Positions 35,049 to 43,769 are shown, counted from the stretch's first letter. The stretch is 64,000 nt of DNA from Flavobacterium aquidurense (GCA_900107365.1 FNPS01000001.1:372001-436000); one strand, 5' to 3'. Numbers and translations: made by a program. The notes: generated by a model from the letters alone, not told the origin.

Positions 35049-36311
35049 TTAAAATTTATATTGCATTAAAAATGCAAAATCGAGTTCTCTTTGAAATTTA
35101 TTTGCTTCATATTCCTGTTCATTGTTTGTGATGAGAACTCCAAAAATATAATGGCTTTTTACCAATCTAAAAAAACCGACACTTAAACGATAGGAACGCA
35201 AAGACATTCTCGCTTCATATTCTGCAGCTCTGGTTCGATCGTCTGGCGAAGTTCCGTAACCCGCAATTAGCGTAGCATAATCATATTTTGTTTTATAATA
35301 ATATCTTGAAGTTACAGTAAATGAAGTCCCATCTTTCTGAATGTAAGATCTTAAGTTTACCCAAAAAGAGCCTAAATATTTTCCGACACCAATATTTAAC
35401 GTTTTTAAATCACTATTATCCTGCATTATAAGGTAGCGTGCTCCCAAATCGGCTTCCCAACCTTTGTTAAAGGTATGAAAATAAGAATAACCAAACCTCC
35501 ATTCCGGGAAAGCATCATCCTGACTGTAGGCAAAATCAATATAATGATAGTTGCTTTTTTTAGCAAAAAGGTAAGATTCCGCTTCAAACTGAAGACCACT
35601 GGACATAACGGCATTTGAAGATAATCTTCGGGCATAGTTAACCCGGCCAATCAAACTTCCCCAGGAACGCTGCCTTACATAGTCGGCACTTACAAAATGC
35701 CAGGGGCCAACTCCGCTACGATCAATAGTTGTTACATTATAATACGCACCAACTCTGTCAAAGTTTATTTTAGAATACAAATCATATAATAGTTGTTCAA
35801 TTTGAGGATCATTAGGGAATTTTGCCCGAATCGATTTTAAGTATTTTTCTTCATTTAGGGTGTCGTTTTGCAAGGAATAAATAGCGATTCTTTTAAGTCT
35901 CAGAGTTTTATTGTCCGGATATAACTCAATGGCTTTGTTTACCAAAATTAAACCTTCATCATGTTTTTTTTCTTCGATATCTAAATTAACTAAATAAAGA
36001 AAGGCATCTTCATAAACAGGATTTCTGTCAATAACATAATTATAGTAATATCGGGCACTGTCTTTTACTTTAGTCAAATCATAATTTCGACCTAAAACCA
36101 AATGAAAATCAAGGTAATCAGGAGCCAGTTTTTTTCCTAACAAAGCCCTTTGAATGTTTAACTTGTAATTCGGGTGGCTGGTTTTCATATCGGTAACAAT
36201 AACGGTCAAAAGACTATCGGTGTCTATTTTTTTCTGTGCATTTATATTTTGATTAAAAAATAAAAACAAACAAAAGAATAGTCTGGCTATTGGTATAGTT
36301 TTACTTTTCAT
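35049..36311 (-). CDS. TPR plus YaiO-family outer-membrane beta-barrel
   Basis: A 420-residue protein from the ATG at 36311 (an upstream ATG at 36341 would overlap the GT2 gene by 23 bases). The signal peptide (1-26, ending NINAQ) is followed by about 150 residues of TPR-like helices (DAFLYLVNLDIEEKKHDEGLILVNKAIELYPD region). A beta-barrel of the YaiO type then runs to the C-terminal aromatic residue (MQYKF). TPR followed by barrel is the layout of PgaA and BcsC, the export pores for poly-GlcNAc and cellulose, so a polysaccharide export role is inferred. It lies 7 bases after the GT2 gene. Confidence 0.85.
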   Translation of the reverse strand: MKSKTIPIARLFFCLFLFFNQNINAQKKIDTDSLLTVIVTDMKTSHPNYKLNIQRALLGKKLAPDYLDFHLVLGRNYDLTKVKDSARYYYNYVIDRNPVYEDAFLYLVNLDIEEKKHDEGLILVNKAIELYPDNKTLRLKRIAIYSLQNDTLNEEKYLKSIRAKFPNDPQIEQLLYDLYSKINFDRVGAYYNVTTIDRSGVGPWHFVSADYVRQRSWGSLIGRVNYARRLSSNAVMSSGLQFEAESYLFAKKSNYHYIDFAYSQDDAFPEWRFGYSYFHTFNKGWEADLGARYLIMQDNSDLKTLNIGVGKYLGSFWVNLRSYIQKDGTSFTVTSRYYYKTKYDYATLIAGYGTSPDDRTRAAEYEARMSLRSYRLSVGFFRLVKSHYIFGVLITNNEQEYEANKFQRELDFAFLMQYKF

Positions 36312-36318
36312 TTTCAAA

Positions 36319-37755
36319 TTATTTTTTGACGGGTTTTTCATAACCTTTACGAACCATTACACCCCATTTTTGTTCTTTATTAGAAAAGAAATGCCAATAG
36401 CCTTTTAATGAAGCGTAAACATTAATCGGATGATAGGCAATAGGTTCAATAATTGCCATTCCAATCAGCAGTAACAATTCTTTATAATTGGCGTAACTTT
36501 TATATAGTACTTCATCAATCAATATGGATACTATTGTTATCGAAAGATAAAACAGATAAATTAATGTAGTAATTAATAGGAGATACTGATAATCTATAAG
36601 ACCAAAAATAAAACTGTAGATTAAGGTTAAGATGCCTAGAAATTCGATTATTGGAACTAAGAATTCAAAAGTGAAAAAAAAGGGCAAAACCAGAAAAGCT
36701 GTTCGTCCGTATTTCGGATTTAAAAACATATTTCGATGTAAATATAACGTTTGTATCAATCCTCTGGCCCAGCGAATTCGTTGTCTTAGAAACACTTGTC
36801 TTGTACTCGGGACTTCTGTCCAGCAAAGCGATTCAGGAATATATTTAATTAAAAATTTCTCATTAGTATCATGCATGTATTTTCTCATTCTAGTTATGAG
36901 CTCCATATCTTCACCCAAAGACTGATGCCAATAACCTCCGGCTTTTACGACAATATCTTTGTCGAACATACCTAATCCGCCGGAAACTAGCAGCAAACCA
37001 TTTATTTTACTCCATGCCATTCGCCCAAACAGAAAAGAACGAACATATTCTAATTCCTGAAAACAAGGGTACCATTCTGTTGGAAAATGAACTTTGAATA
37101 AAAAACCTTCTTTTACTTCACATGAATTCGAAATCCTGATTCCTGCACCAGTTGCAATAACACGCGTTTCATTTTCCATGAATGGTTTTGCTAATTTTAG
37201 AATTGTATCACTTTTTAGAATACAATCGACATCAGTACATAAAAATAACGGATATTGTGAGGTGTTTATTCCTGCATTAGAGGCGTCAGCTTTGCTTTTT
37301 CCGTTTACTTTGTCGACAACTAACAACTTTGAATATACAGGGTTTTTTGATTTATAATGTCCTCTTACGGGTTGGGTTACAATTTTTTCCTGGTAATAAA
37401 AATCAATTTTAACCAAATCAAATTCGGTTATTAATTTCTCTAATGTATCATCTGTACTGCCATCATTTACAATGATAATTTCGAATTTAGGATACGTTAA
37501 GGAAAGTAGTGATTTTACATTATATACAATATTAACTCCCTCATTAAAGGCTGGTGCAACAACCGATACACCCCAGATATGGTTAGAACGAAGAAGAACC
37601 TCTTCTTCTAAATATTTTTGTTCTTTTAAATGTTTAATAATGGCCCAGTAGGACAATATTGCCAAAAAAATATAAAACAGAATGTAGCTGAGGGAAAAAG
37701 TGGCTACAAAAATATCATAAAAACGAACTAGATAAGCTAAAAATTCATGTATCAT
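36319..37755 (-). CDS. Processive family 2 glycosyltransferase
   Basis: A 478-residue membrane synthase of the PgaC/hyaluronan synthase type. One N-terminal helix (about 21-41) precedes the GT-A domain, which has the D, DxD, ED, QxxRW motifs: Asp98 (NDGSTDD), Asp175/Asp177 (TDVD), Glu282-Asp283 (LGEDMEL) and Gln325-Arg328-Trp329 (RQRIRW). Three or four helices follow (about 350-455). All processive-synthase landmarks are intact; no PilZ domain is present. The product sugar cannot be read from the sequence. The ATG overlaps the stop of the upstream HEAT gene by 4 bases. Confidence 0.93.
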   Translation of the reverse strand: MIHEFLAYLVRFYDIFVATFSLSYILFYIFLAILSYWAIIKHLKEQKYLEEEVLLRSNHIWGVSVVAPAFNEGVNIVYNVKSLLSLTYPKFEIIIVNDGSTDDTLEKLITEFDLVKIDFYYQEKIVTQPVRGHYKSKNPVYSKLLVVDKVNGKSKADASNAGINTSQYPLFLCTDVDCILKSDTILKLAKPFMENETRVIATGAGIRISNSCEVKEGFLFKVHFPTEWYPCFQELEYVRSFLFGRMAWSKINGLLLVSGGLGMFDKDIVVKAGGYWHQSLGEDMELITRMRKYMHDTNEKFLIKYIPESLCWTEVPSTRQVFLRQRIRWARGLIQTLYLHRNMFLNPKYGRTAFLVLPFFFTFEFLVPIIEFLGILTLIYSFIFGLIDYQYLLLITTLIYLFYLSITIVSILIDEVLYKSYANYKELLLLIGMAIIEPIAYHPINVYASLKGYWHFFSNKEQKWGVMVRKGYEKPVKK

Positions 37756-38816
37756 AATTCTAACTGTCTAGTGTGATTAATCATTTTTTGTGTGTCGGCA
37801 TCCTTATTTCCTAAAAAGTCTAAACCAATTGCATCTAAATTATTTAAGGAGCAAACCATTTTCAATTTAATATCTTTTATTTCTTGTTTCGGGATTTCGT
37901 TTTTTAAAAAAGCTATTGTTTTTTCAGATCCTATAACACCAAGAGCTTCCAGTATTTCCAATTGAATTTCTAAAGATTCGTTGTAAAACAATGATAATAA
38001 ATCGTCTTCGGCTTCTTCTAAAAAAAGATCCTGAATAGCCGTAATTACATCTATTTTTAAAGCTTTATTTTCATGGTGTAGCAATTTTATTATTTCGGCT
38101 GATTTATTTGTATAATTATAAAAAACCATCGCCATTACGGCTAATTTTAAAACCATTGGATCTTCCGACTGAATCCAAAGGTCCAGATTTTTCGGCTGTG
38201 GAATTTTTTCTTTATGTAAAACGTCCATTACTTTTATTGTAGCAATGATTGAACGTTTGATAGGAACTTTGCCAACTGCTTTCCAATCGCCTTTTGAAAG
38301 AGCCAAATAAGCAACATTTACATTAGAACGAATAACTTTGTTGGGATGAAATAAATATTTTTTTAAAAGCGAGATTCCCGGTTTATAACCTAAAGCCTGA
38401 AAATGACGAATTCCTTCGTATTTTTTATATTTTCTAAAGTCCCGAATTAAACTGGCAGAATAATGGTTTAGATCTAATGCTTTATAAATTGTAAGAATGT
38501 TTTTAGCTGTTTTGCCTTTCAGATTATTTTTTATTTTGATGAGATCCTCAACGAGTATCTCTTTGCACCATGTTTTATGAATTGGAATCTCAGATTTAAA
38601 TTGGGCAATTTTAGATTTCAGCGTATTTTTGTCGTCTTTTGATAATGCGATTTCAGTTAAAAAGCGTTGCGATTTTTGTATGATATGATATCGGTAAGGT
38701 AAATTATATTGGTAATAAATTCTATTCAATAATAGAACAACAACCAAAACTAAAGCGAAAACTAGAAAAAACGGAATTACATAGTAATGTTTTATGTTGT
38801 GGATAACGTGTTCCAT
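37752..38816 (-). CDS. Membrane-anchored HEAT-repeat protein
   Basis: A 354-residue protein with an N-terminal transmembrane helix (about 12-33) and a cytoplasmic alpha-solenoid. Repeats are clearest at about 150-175 (LLKKYLFHPNKVIRSNVNVAYLAL), 215-250 and 260-325 (EIIKLLHHENKALKIDVITAIQDL then EIQLEILEALGVIGSEKTIAFLK). HEAT solenoids act as protein-binding platforms, so it may link the synthase to its regulator. It is the first gene of the five-gene operon and overlaps the GT2 start by 4 bases. A sequence-only family name beyond HEAT is not possible. Confidence 0.85.
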   Translation of the reverse strand: MEHVIHNIKHYYVIPFFLVFALVLVVVLLLNRIYYQYNLPYRYHIIQKSQRFLTEIALSKDDKNTLKSKIAQFKSEIPIHKTWCKEILVEDLIKIKNNLKGKTAKNILTIYKALDLNHYSASLIRDFRKYKKYEGIRHFQALGYKPGISLLKKYLFHPNKVIRSNVNVAYLALSKGDWKAVGKVPIKRSIIATIKVMDVLHKEKIPQPKNLDLWIQSEDPMVLKLAVMAMVFYNYTNKSAEIIKLLHHENKALKIDVITAIQDLFLEEAEDDLLSLFYNESLEIQLEILEALGVIGSEKTIAFLKNEIPKQEIKDIKLKMVCSLNNLDAIGLDFLGNKDADTQKMINHTRQLEL

Positions 38817-38889
38817 ACAAATGGCTTTTATATCGTAATATTACGAAAAAAAAGCGAGTAATCACAATAATTAAGGCTTGATTTTCAGG

Positions 38890-39654
38890 CTAGAAGCCTT
38901 CGAATACACCTAATCCAAAAAGTGCAAAATCGTATTTAACAGGATCTTCTGAATCCATTTCACGAAGTTTAAAATCCAATTCGGCTAAAGCTTTTCCGTC
39001 ATTCTGTTTTCGGGTAAGAATGCCTAATTTTCGTGCTACATTTCCGGAATGAACATCTAACGGACAAGATAGGGAAGCTGGAGAAATGGTTTTCCAAATC
39101 CCTAAATCGACACCCTTTGTATCCTGACGAACCATCCAGCGTAAATACATGTTGATTCTTTTTGCTGCCGAATTGTTTAGCGGATCTGAGATGTGTTTTT
39201 GTGTTCTGGGTAGATGCTCTATTTCGAAGAATATTTTTTTGAACTCGTGTATGCTTTTCTGTAAACTGTTTTCTTCTTGGTTTTTAGCAAATACGGCTTC
39301 TAAACCATTATGATTTTTGTAAATATGCTGTAATCCTTTTATAAAACCGCCAAAGTCTTTTCCGTTGAAAGTTCTGTGAACAAAGCTTTCCAGTCTTTCT
39401 AGATCTTCCTCAGAATGTGACATGATAAAATCATAAGGTGTGTTGCCCATTAATTCCATCATTTGATGGGAATTTTTAATGATCATTTTACGGTTTCCCC
39501 AGGCAATTGTGGCACTCAGGAAACCTGCAATTTCGATATCTTCTTTTTGCGTAAATAAATGCGGAATTTGTACAGGATCGCTCTCAATAAAATCCTGATT
39601 GTTGTATTGAATGACTTTTTCGTCGAGAAATTCTTTAAGTTCTTTTTGATTCAT
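38890..39654 (-). CDS. TIGR02757 family protein
   Basis: A 254-residue cytoplasmic protein of a Bacteroidota-enriched family of unknown activity. Diagnostic-looking stretches are IPHLFTQKEDIEIAGFLSATIAWGNR (given here in the protein's first quarter), MSHSEEDL and the C-terminal CPLDVHSGNVARKLGILTRKQND, which has the look of a helix-hairpin-helix glycosylase-like fold. I infer a possible nucleic-acid role from that resemblance only. It is followed on the minus strand by a gene-free 73 bases, and preceded upstream by the LolD-like ATPase with a palindromic element between them. Confidence 0.85.
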   Translation of the reverse strand: MNQKELKEFLDEKVIQYNNQDFIESDPVQIPHLFTQKEDIEIAGFLSATIAWGNRKMIIKNSHQMMELMGNTPYDFIMSHSEEDLERLESFVHRTFNGKDFGGFIKGLQHIYKNHNGLEAVFAKNQEENSLQKSIHEFKKIFFEIEHLPRTQKHISDPLNNSAAKRINMYLRWMVRQDTKGVDLGIWKTISPASLSCPLDVHSGNVARKLGILTRKQNDGKALAELDFKLREMDSEDPVKYDFALFGLGVFEGF

Positions 39655-39686
39655 TTGAAATGAAAGTTCTTGTTATTCAACTGCCT

Positions 39687-39768
39687 TAGCCCTGATGGGA
39701 GCGGTATCCTTTTTCTGGCTTCTTTAGCCAGGAAAAGATACAAGTGGACAGCAGGAATAGCTCCTAAT
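39687..39768. repeat. Palindromic intergenic element, copy 2
   Basis: Ends TAGCCCTGATGGGAGCGG and GCAGGAATAGCTCCTAATT match, in opposite orientation, the copy at 43624. The central hairpin is CTGGCT/AGCCAG. Its right end overlaps the last codons of the ABC ATPase gene and supplies the TAG stop. Confidence 0.65.
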
Positions 39769-40429
39769 TACTAATCTGTCCGTCGACCATTATCAATTTC
39801 CTATCAGCCATATTAGCCAATTCTTCATTATGTGTAACAATAACAAATGTTTGCCCAAACTCATCGCGAAGCTGGAAGAACAACTGATGAAGATTTTCGG
39901 CAGAATGGGTATCTAAATTTCCTGAAGGTTCATCGGCAAAAATGACATCTGGTTTATTAATTAAAGCTCTCGCCACGGCAACACGCTGTTGTTCTCCACC
40001 TGAGAGCTCATTGGGTTTATGATTAATACGGTGTGACAGGCCTAAAAAAGTCAATAATTTTTCGGCTTCTGCCAGTGTTTCAGATGGTTTTTTACCAGCA
40101 ATATAAGCTGGAATACACACGTTTTCTAAGGCTGTAAATTCAGGTAAAAGTTGGTGAAACTGAAAAATGAAACCTAAATTTAAATTTCTGAATTTCGATA
40201 ATGTTTTGTCATTCAGCCCCAAAATATTTTCACCATTAATGGTTAATGAAGTTTCGGTTGCTGCTTTTGAAGGTTTGTCTAAAGTTCCTAAGATTTGTAA
40301 TAAAGTCGTTTTTCCGGCCCCTGAAGCGCCAACGATAGAAACAATTTCTCCTTTTTTAATATGCAAATCAACTCCTTTTAAAACCTCAAGCTGATCGTAG
40401 AATTTATGTATGTTTTTTGCGTGTATCAT
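39764..40429 (-). CDS. LolD-like ABC transporter ATPase
   Basis: A 221-residue ABC ATPase of the LolD/MacB family, which drives lipoprotein release or efflux with a membrane partner not present here. Walker A GASGAGKT (34-41), signature LSGGEQQR (142-149), Walker [13 protein letters not shown] (162-173) and the H-loop VIVTHNEEL are all present. The frame is open from 40537, but the ATG at 40429 ([13 protein letters not shown]) is the standard start. The stop codon falls inside the repeat element at 39687. Confidence 0.93.
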   Translation of the reverse strand: MIHAKNIHKFYDQLEVLKGVDLHIKKGEIVSIVGASGAGKTTLLQILGTLDKPSKAATETSLTINGENILGLNDKTLSKFRNLNLGFIFQFHQLLPEFTALENVCIPAYIAGKKPSETLAEAEKLLTFLGLSHRINHKPNELSGGEQQRVAVARALINKPDVIFADEPSGNLDTHSAENLHQLFFQLRDEFGQTFVIVTHNEELANMADRKLIMVDGQISN

Positions 40430-40666
40430 TTTTGAAACTGTTTCCACAAAGAAACAAAGATTATGGTTAGGAATCAAATTACAATTTCTTAAAACCAATA
40501 AAATAAATTCCAAATTTAAAAGAAGATCCAATTTCAATTTTTAAAAATGTAAAATTTAAAATCGGTATATTTATTGGTATGGGAATTAAGCAATAATTTT
40601 ACTCTAAGAAATAAGTTTAGTTAAATGAATTCTTTATAAATTCGAATAATCTCTAAATAGAATAAC

Positions 40667-40963
40667 ATGCAGGATTTAGAAGTAACAAGCGATGACAGAA
40701 CCAGAAAATTACTTTTGGGTTTGCTTTTGGACGGAATTGGAATGATTTCGTTTACAATTCCTTTTTTGGGAGAGTTCTCAGATGTAGTTTGGGCACCAAT
40801 TGCAGCTTTTATAATGACCAGAATGTATAAGGGAAGAGTAGGGAAAGTGGCTAGTGTTTTGACTTTTGTGGAAGAAATAATGCCGTTTACAGATGTGATT
40901 CCATCGTTTACACTAACGTGGATTTATACCTACTATTTTCAGAAAAGAAATGATGAAATTTAG
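40667..40963 (+). CDS. Small membrane protein, unknown function
   Basis: A 98-residue protein with two hydrophobic stretches (about 20-38 with GLLLDGIGMISFTIPFLG and about 42-56) and a third near the C terminus (PSFTLTWIYTYYF). It resembles small membrane proteins found throughout Flavobacterium, but I know no function. Its stop codon interlocks with that of the convergent next gene in the sequence TTAG. Confidence 0.75.
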   Translation: MQDLEVTSDDRTRKLLLGLLLDGIGMISFTIPFLGEFSDVVWAPIAAFIMTRMYKGRVGKVASVLTFVEEIMPFTDVIPSFTLTWIYTYYFQKRNDEI

Positions 40964-41262
40964 TTTTTGAAGAGAAAACCTAATCCCATATTCTTAAGCA
41001 TTTTCTTTTCGAAGTTCCAAAAGAAGCGAAATTGGCCAAAAACGGTTCCAATAGCGACCAGTAAAACCTGATAAATAGGGAAGATAATCAACAAGCGAAT
41101 TAAAGTAAACCAACCGCCAAAATCTTCTTTGGTGATACCTAACCAAACGCAAAAAGGCTTAGACAACCATGCAGATGCCGATCCTGTGATGGCAAAAACG
41201 ATAAGTATAATTATGGCTTGTAGATTGGAGGTAATGCCCCAACGTTTCTTTAATTTATCCAT
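40960..41262 (-). CDS. Small membrane protein (DUF6787-like)
   Basis: A 100-residue protein with two or three transmembrane helices (about 14-33, 50-70) and a charged C-terminal tail (FRFFWNFEKKMLKNMGLG). It ends on the same four bases as its convergent neighbour. The family label is tentative. A minus-strand -7 box (TATATTTG, 41282-41289) lies 19 bases before its start. Confidence 0.75.
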   Translation of the reverse strand: MDKLKKRWGITSNLQAIIILIVFAITGSASAWLSKPFCVWLGITKEDFGGWFTLIRLLIIFPIYQVLLVAIGTVFGQFRFFWNFEKKMLKNMGLGFLFKN

Positions 41263-41281
41263 GCTTTATTTAAAACAATTA

Positions 41282-41289
41282 CAAATATA
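41282..41289 (-). promoter_or_regulatory. Putative -7 box for the small membrane protein gene
   Basis: CAAATATA on the plus strand is TATATTTG on the minus strand. It sits between the preceding lipoprotein's stop and this gene; no -33 TTG is found. Confidence 0.35.
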
Positions 41290-41295
41290 ACAACA

Positions 41296-41736
41296 TTATC
41301 TTATTGGGACATACCCGCCAAGCTTTTGTTTGTAAGTATTTTGAAAATAAATCATATAGTTATAGATCAGGTAATTTACTTCGTAACCATAATGAATTTG
41401 AGGTTGATAATCGATTGACATTTCATATAAATTTGGATTATATCGTTGTGGTTGTAATACGCGACTATTCCATTCTGTTACATATAAATAATTCTTGTTT
41501 TCAAGATAAGAGAGGGAATAATAGTTTCTGGGTTGTGCCATAGACGCCAGCCAATAACTAAAACCGTTATCTATAATAATTACTTCATACTCCAATGAAT
41601 CATTTGCAATTCGGACAGTATCATTTACCTCAGGATGTTGTTTAGGTTTAGCTACAGTAACTGCATTATTTTTTGAAGCTGTAGAACATGCGATTATGGT
41701 AAAAATTATGATAAGTATGTAGATTATCTTTTTCAT
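41296..41736 (-). CDS. Small lipoprotein (DUF6146-like)
   Basis: A 146-residue lipoprotein (Cys17, FTIIACS). After a short polar linker comes a domain rich in aromatic residues (YWLASMAQPRNYYSLSYLENKNYLYVTEWNSR) and a Tyr-rich end (YGYEVNYLIYNYMIYFQNTYKQKLGG). No catalytic motif is visible. The DUF label is from memory of similar flavobacterial proteins and is tentative. Confidence 0.75.
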   Translation of the reverse strand: MKKIIYILIIIFTIIACSTASKNNAVTVAKPKQHPEVNDTVRIANDSLEYEVIIIDNGFSYWLASMAQPRNYYSLSYLENKNYLYVTEWNSRVLQPQRYNPNLYEMSIDYQPQIHYGYEVNYLIYNYMIYFQNTYKQKLGGYVPIR

Positions 41737-41833
41737 GACCCATTTTTTGAACCTTAAATTTACGAATAAATTTTGAAAAAGGGACTAAGGTTATAAGATT
41801 CTAAGTTGCTAAGATTTTTTTAAGACATAAAAA

Positions 41834-41854
41834 AAAGCTGTTAGAAACAGCTTT
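41834..41854 (-). terminator. Terminator of the DUF937 gene
   Basis: AAAGCTGTT (41834-41842) and AACAGCTTT (41846-41854) form a 9-bp stem. On the minus strand it is followed by a long T run, so it serves the DUF937 gene upstream. Confidence 0.8.
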
Positions 41855-41916
41855 ATATTTATAAAGTTGAGAAAACTCAGAACCTTAGTATCTCAGTATC
41901 TTAGAACCTCCCTTGC

Positions 41917-42480
41917 TTATTTACTTCCAAAGATTTTCCCAATAAAACCAGCTATACCACCTTTAGTTTTAGCAACAACCATAACATCTGCTACATCCAG
42001 TTTTCCATCAGCGTTTTGATCTAAACCAAATTGAGTTCCGTATTTAGAGATTGTATCCATTATGCTTGAAGCTTGTCCGCTGTTTCCCGAAATGGAACTG
42101 ATTATATCTGAAATGTTAAAACTGCTATCGTTAGGGTCTTTTGCTTTATTTATTAACGAACCCAATATCTGAGGAATCATGCTTGCTGCAACACCAGAAG
42201 AAGCTTCACTGCTTAATCCAAATTTTTGACCAAGATTTCCACTTAATTGTTGCGTTAGTTGCTGCACAACCGGATTAGAACTGTCTATTGAAGATGTTCC
42301 GTTAAATAAACCTGCCAATTGTTCTGCACCGCCTTCTGAAGCAATTTTTTGCAATCCTGCAAATATCGAATTACTAGTCTCACCAATTACGGCTTCATTA
42401 TGCTCATTTGGGACAGCAGTGTTGTTTACAACAGCATCGCCTCCGTATTGTTGTACTAATTGTGTTAATTGTTCAAACAT
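41917..42480 (-). CDS. DUF937 protein with an EF-hand-like loop
   Basis: A 187-residue cytoplasmic protein. It opens MFEQLTQLVQQYGGD, as DUF937 proteins do, and contains the helical VVQQLTQQLSGNLGQKFGLS core. Near the C terminus (about 155-166) lies DQNADGKLDVAD, with acidic residues at EF-hand positions 1, 3, 5, 9 and 12 and Gly at 6, suggesting calcium binding. The function is unknown. It is separated from serA by a hairpin terminator and so is transcribed on its own. Confidence 0.85.
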   Translation of the reverse strand: MFEQLTQLVQQYGGDAVVNNTAVPNEHNEAVIGETSNSIFAGLQKIASEGGAEQLAGLFNGTSSIDSSNPVVQQLTQQLSGNLGQKFGLSSEASSGVAASMIPQILGSLINKAKDPNDSSFNISDIISSISGNSGQASSIMDTISKYGTQFGLDQNADGKLDVADVMVVAKTKGGIAGFIGKIFGSK

Positions 42481-42531
42481 GATTTAAAGAATTTAGATTA
42501 GATTTATAACTCAAATTTAATCAAAAAAAGA

Positions 42532-42565
42532 AAGGGATTTATTAAACAATGTTAATAAATCCCTT
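42532..42565 (-). terminator. Terminator downstream of serA
   Basis: AAGGGATTTATTAA (42532-42545) pairs perfectly with TTAATAAATCCCTT (42552-42565). Read on the minus strand, a T-rich run follows. Confidence 0.85.
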
Positions 42566-42588
42566 CTAAATGTTTTATTTTTAATTAA

Positions 42589-43539
42589 TTAGCTCAACAA
42601 AGAAATAATTTGTGATGCTAATTCAGTACCAATTCTGTCTTGTGCTTCTCCCGTTGCAGCTCCAATATGAGGAGTCAATGAAATTTTAGTGTGCATTAAA
42701 ATTGCCATTTCTGGTTTTGGTTCGCTTTCGAAAACGTCTAAACCTGCAAAAGCCACTTTTCCTGAATCTAAAGCTTTTACTAAAGCTACTTCATCAATAA
42801 CACCTCCACGAGCACAGTTTACGATTCCAACACCATCTTTCATAATTGCCAGTTCTTTTTCTCCAATGATGTAACCATCCTGAGCAGGAACGTGCAATGT
42901 AATGAAGTCAGCTTCTTTAAACAAAGATTCTAAAGATTGAGAAACGATTGTTGTAGTGATAGATTGTCCGTCAAAGAATTCTACTTTAACATCAACTTGA
43001 GGAATAAAACTATCTGCAGCGATAACTTTCATACCTAAACCAAGCGCCATTTTCGCAGTAGCTTGCCCGATACGACCAATACCAACGATACCAAGCGTTT
43101 TTCCTCTTAATTCAGTTCCGTTTGCATACGCTTTTTTCAAACCATCAAAGTTTGAATCTCCTTCAAGAGGCATATTTCTGTTAGAATCATGTAAAAAACG
43201 AACACCAGAAAACAAGTGTCCAAAAACCAGTTCAGCAACAGATTCTGATGATGAAGCAGGTGTATTAATTACGTGAATTCCTTTGCTTTTAGCATAATCA
43301 ACATCGATATTATCCATACCAACACCACCACGACCAATAATTTTAAGACCAGGACAAGCGTCGATAATATCTTTACGAACTTTAGTTGCGCTACGCACTA
43401 AAACTACGTCTACATTGTTTTCATTTACAAAATTAGCTACTTGTTCCTGAGCTACTTTTGTAGTTATAACTTCAAATCCACCTTTTTCTAAAGCCAGAAT
43501 TCCACTTTTAGAAATTCCATCATTCGCTAATACTTTCAT
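42589..43539 (-). CDS. serA: D-3-phosphoglycerate dehydrogenase (short form)
   Basis: A 316-residue D-2-hydroxyacid dehydrogenase catalysing the first step of serine synthesis, NAD-dependent oxidation of 3-phosphoglycerate. The Rossmann motif is GIVGIGRIG (about 150-158), and the catalytic residues are Arg244 (NCARGGV), Glu271 (DVFESEP) and His291 (LTPHIGAAT). There is no C-terminal ACT regulatory domain, so serine feedback through ACT is not expected. It sits downstream of serC in the same direction, with a 230-base spacer containing a palindromic element. Confidence 0.94.
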   Translation of the reverse strand: MKVLANDGISKSGILALEKGGFEVITTKVAQEQVANFVNENNVDVVLVRSATKVRKDIIDACPGLKIIGRGGVGMDNIDVDYAKSKGIHVINTPASSSESVAELVFGHLFSGVRFLHDSNRNMPLEGDSNFDGLKKAYANGTELRGKTLGIVGIGRIGQATAKMALGLGMKVIAADSFIPQVDVKVEFFDGQSITTTIVSQSLESLFKEADFITLHVPAQDGYIIGEKELAIMKDGVGIVNCARGGVIDEVALVKALDSGKVAFAGLDVFESEPKPEMAILMHTKISLTPHIGAATGEAQDRIGTELASQIISLLS

Positions 43540-43623
43540 TTTAGTTTATGTGTTTATTTGGTTAATCGTTTAATCGTTAAGATTAGAAGATTAAGATATA
43601 TATAATTTTTTCTTTTTTGATTT

Positions 43624-43710
43624 AGGAGCTAATCCCGCTATCCGTTCCAATCTTTTATGTTTTGAAAAAAAAACATAAAAGGATTTCCACTTCTATCGGG
43701 GCTAGGGCTG
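43624..43710. repeat. Palindromic intergenic element, copy 3
   Basis: The ends AGGAGCTAATCCCGCTATCC and CTATCGGGGCTAGGG match the element at 39687 in opposite orientation and the one at 20693 in the same orientation. The core stem CTTTTATGTTT/AAACATAAAAG differs from the cores of the other copies. Confidence 0.65.
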
Positions 43711-43769
43711 TAGTATTCAATTCAAGTTTTCGGCACACTAATACTGAAAACTGAGACTGAGACTGAAAA

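Noticed and set aside
40430..40537. 36-residue extension of the LolD-like ATPase
   Set aside because: ABC ATPases of this family begin a few residues before the first strand; the added hydrophobic run has no counterpart.
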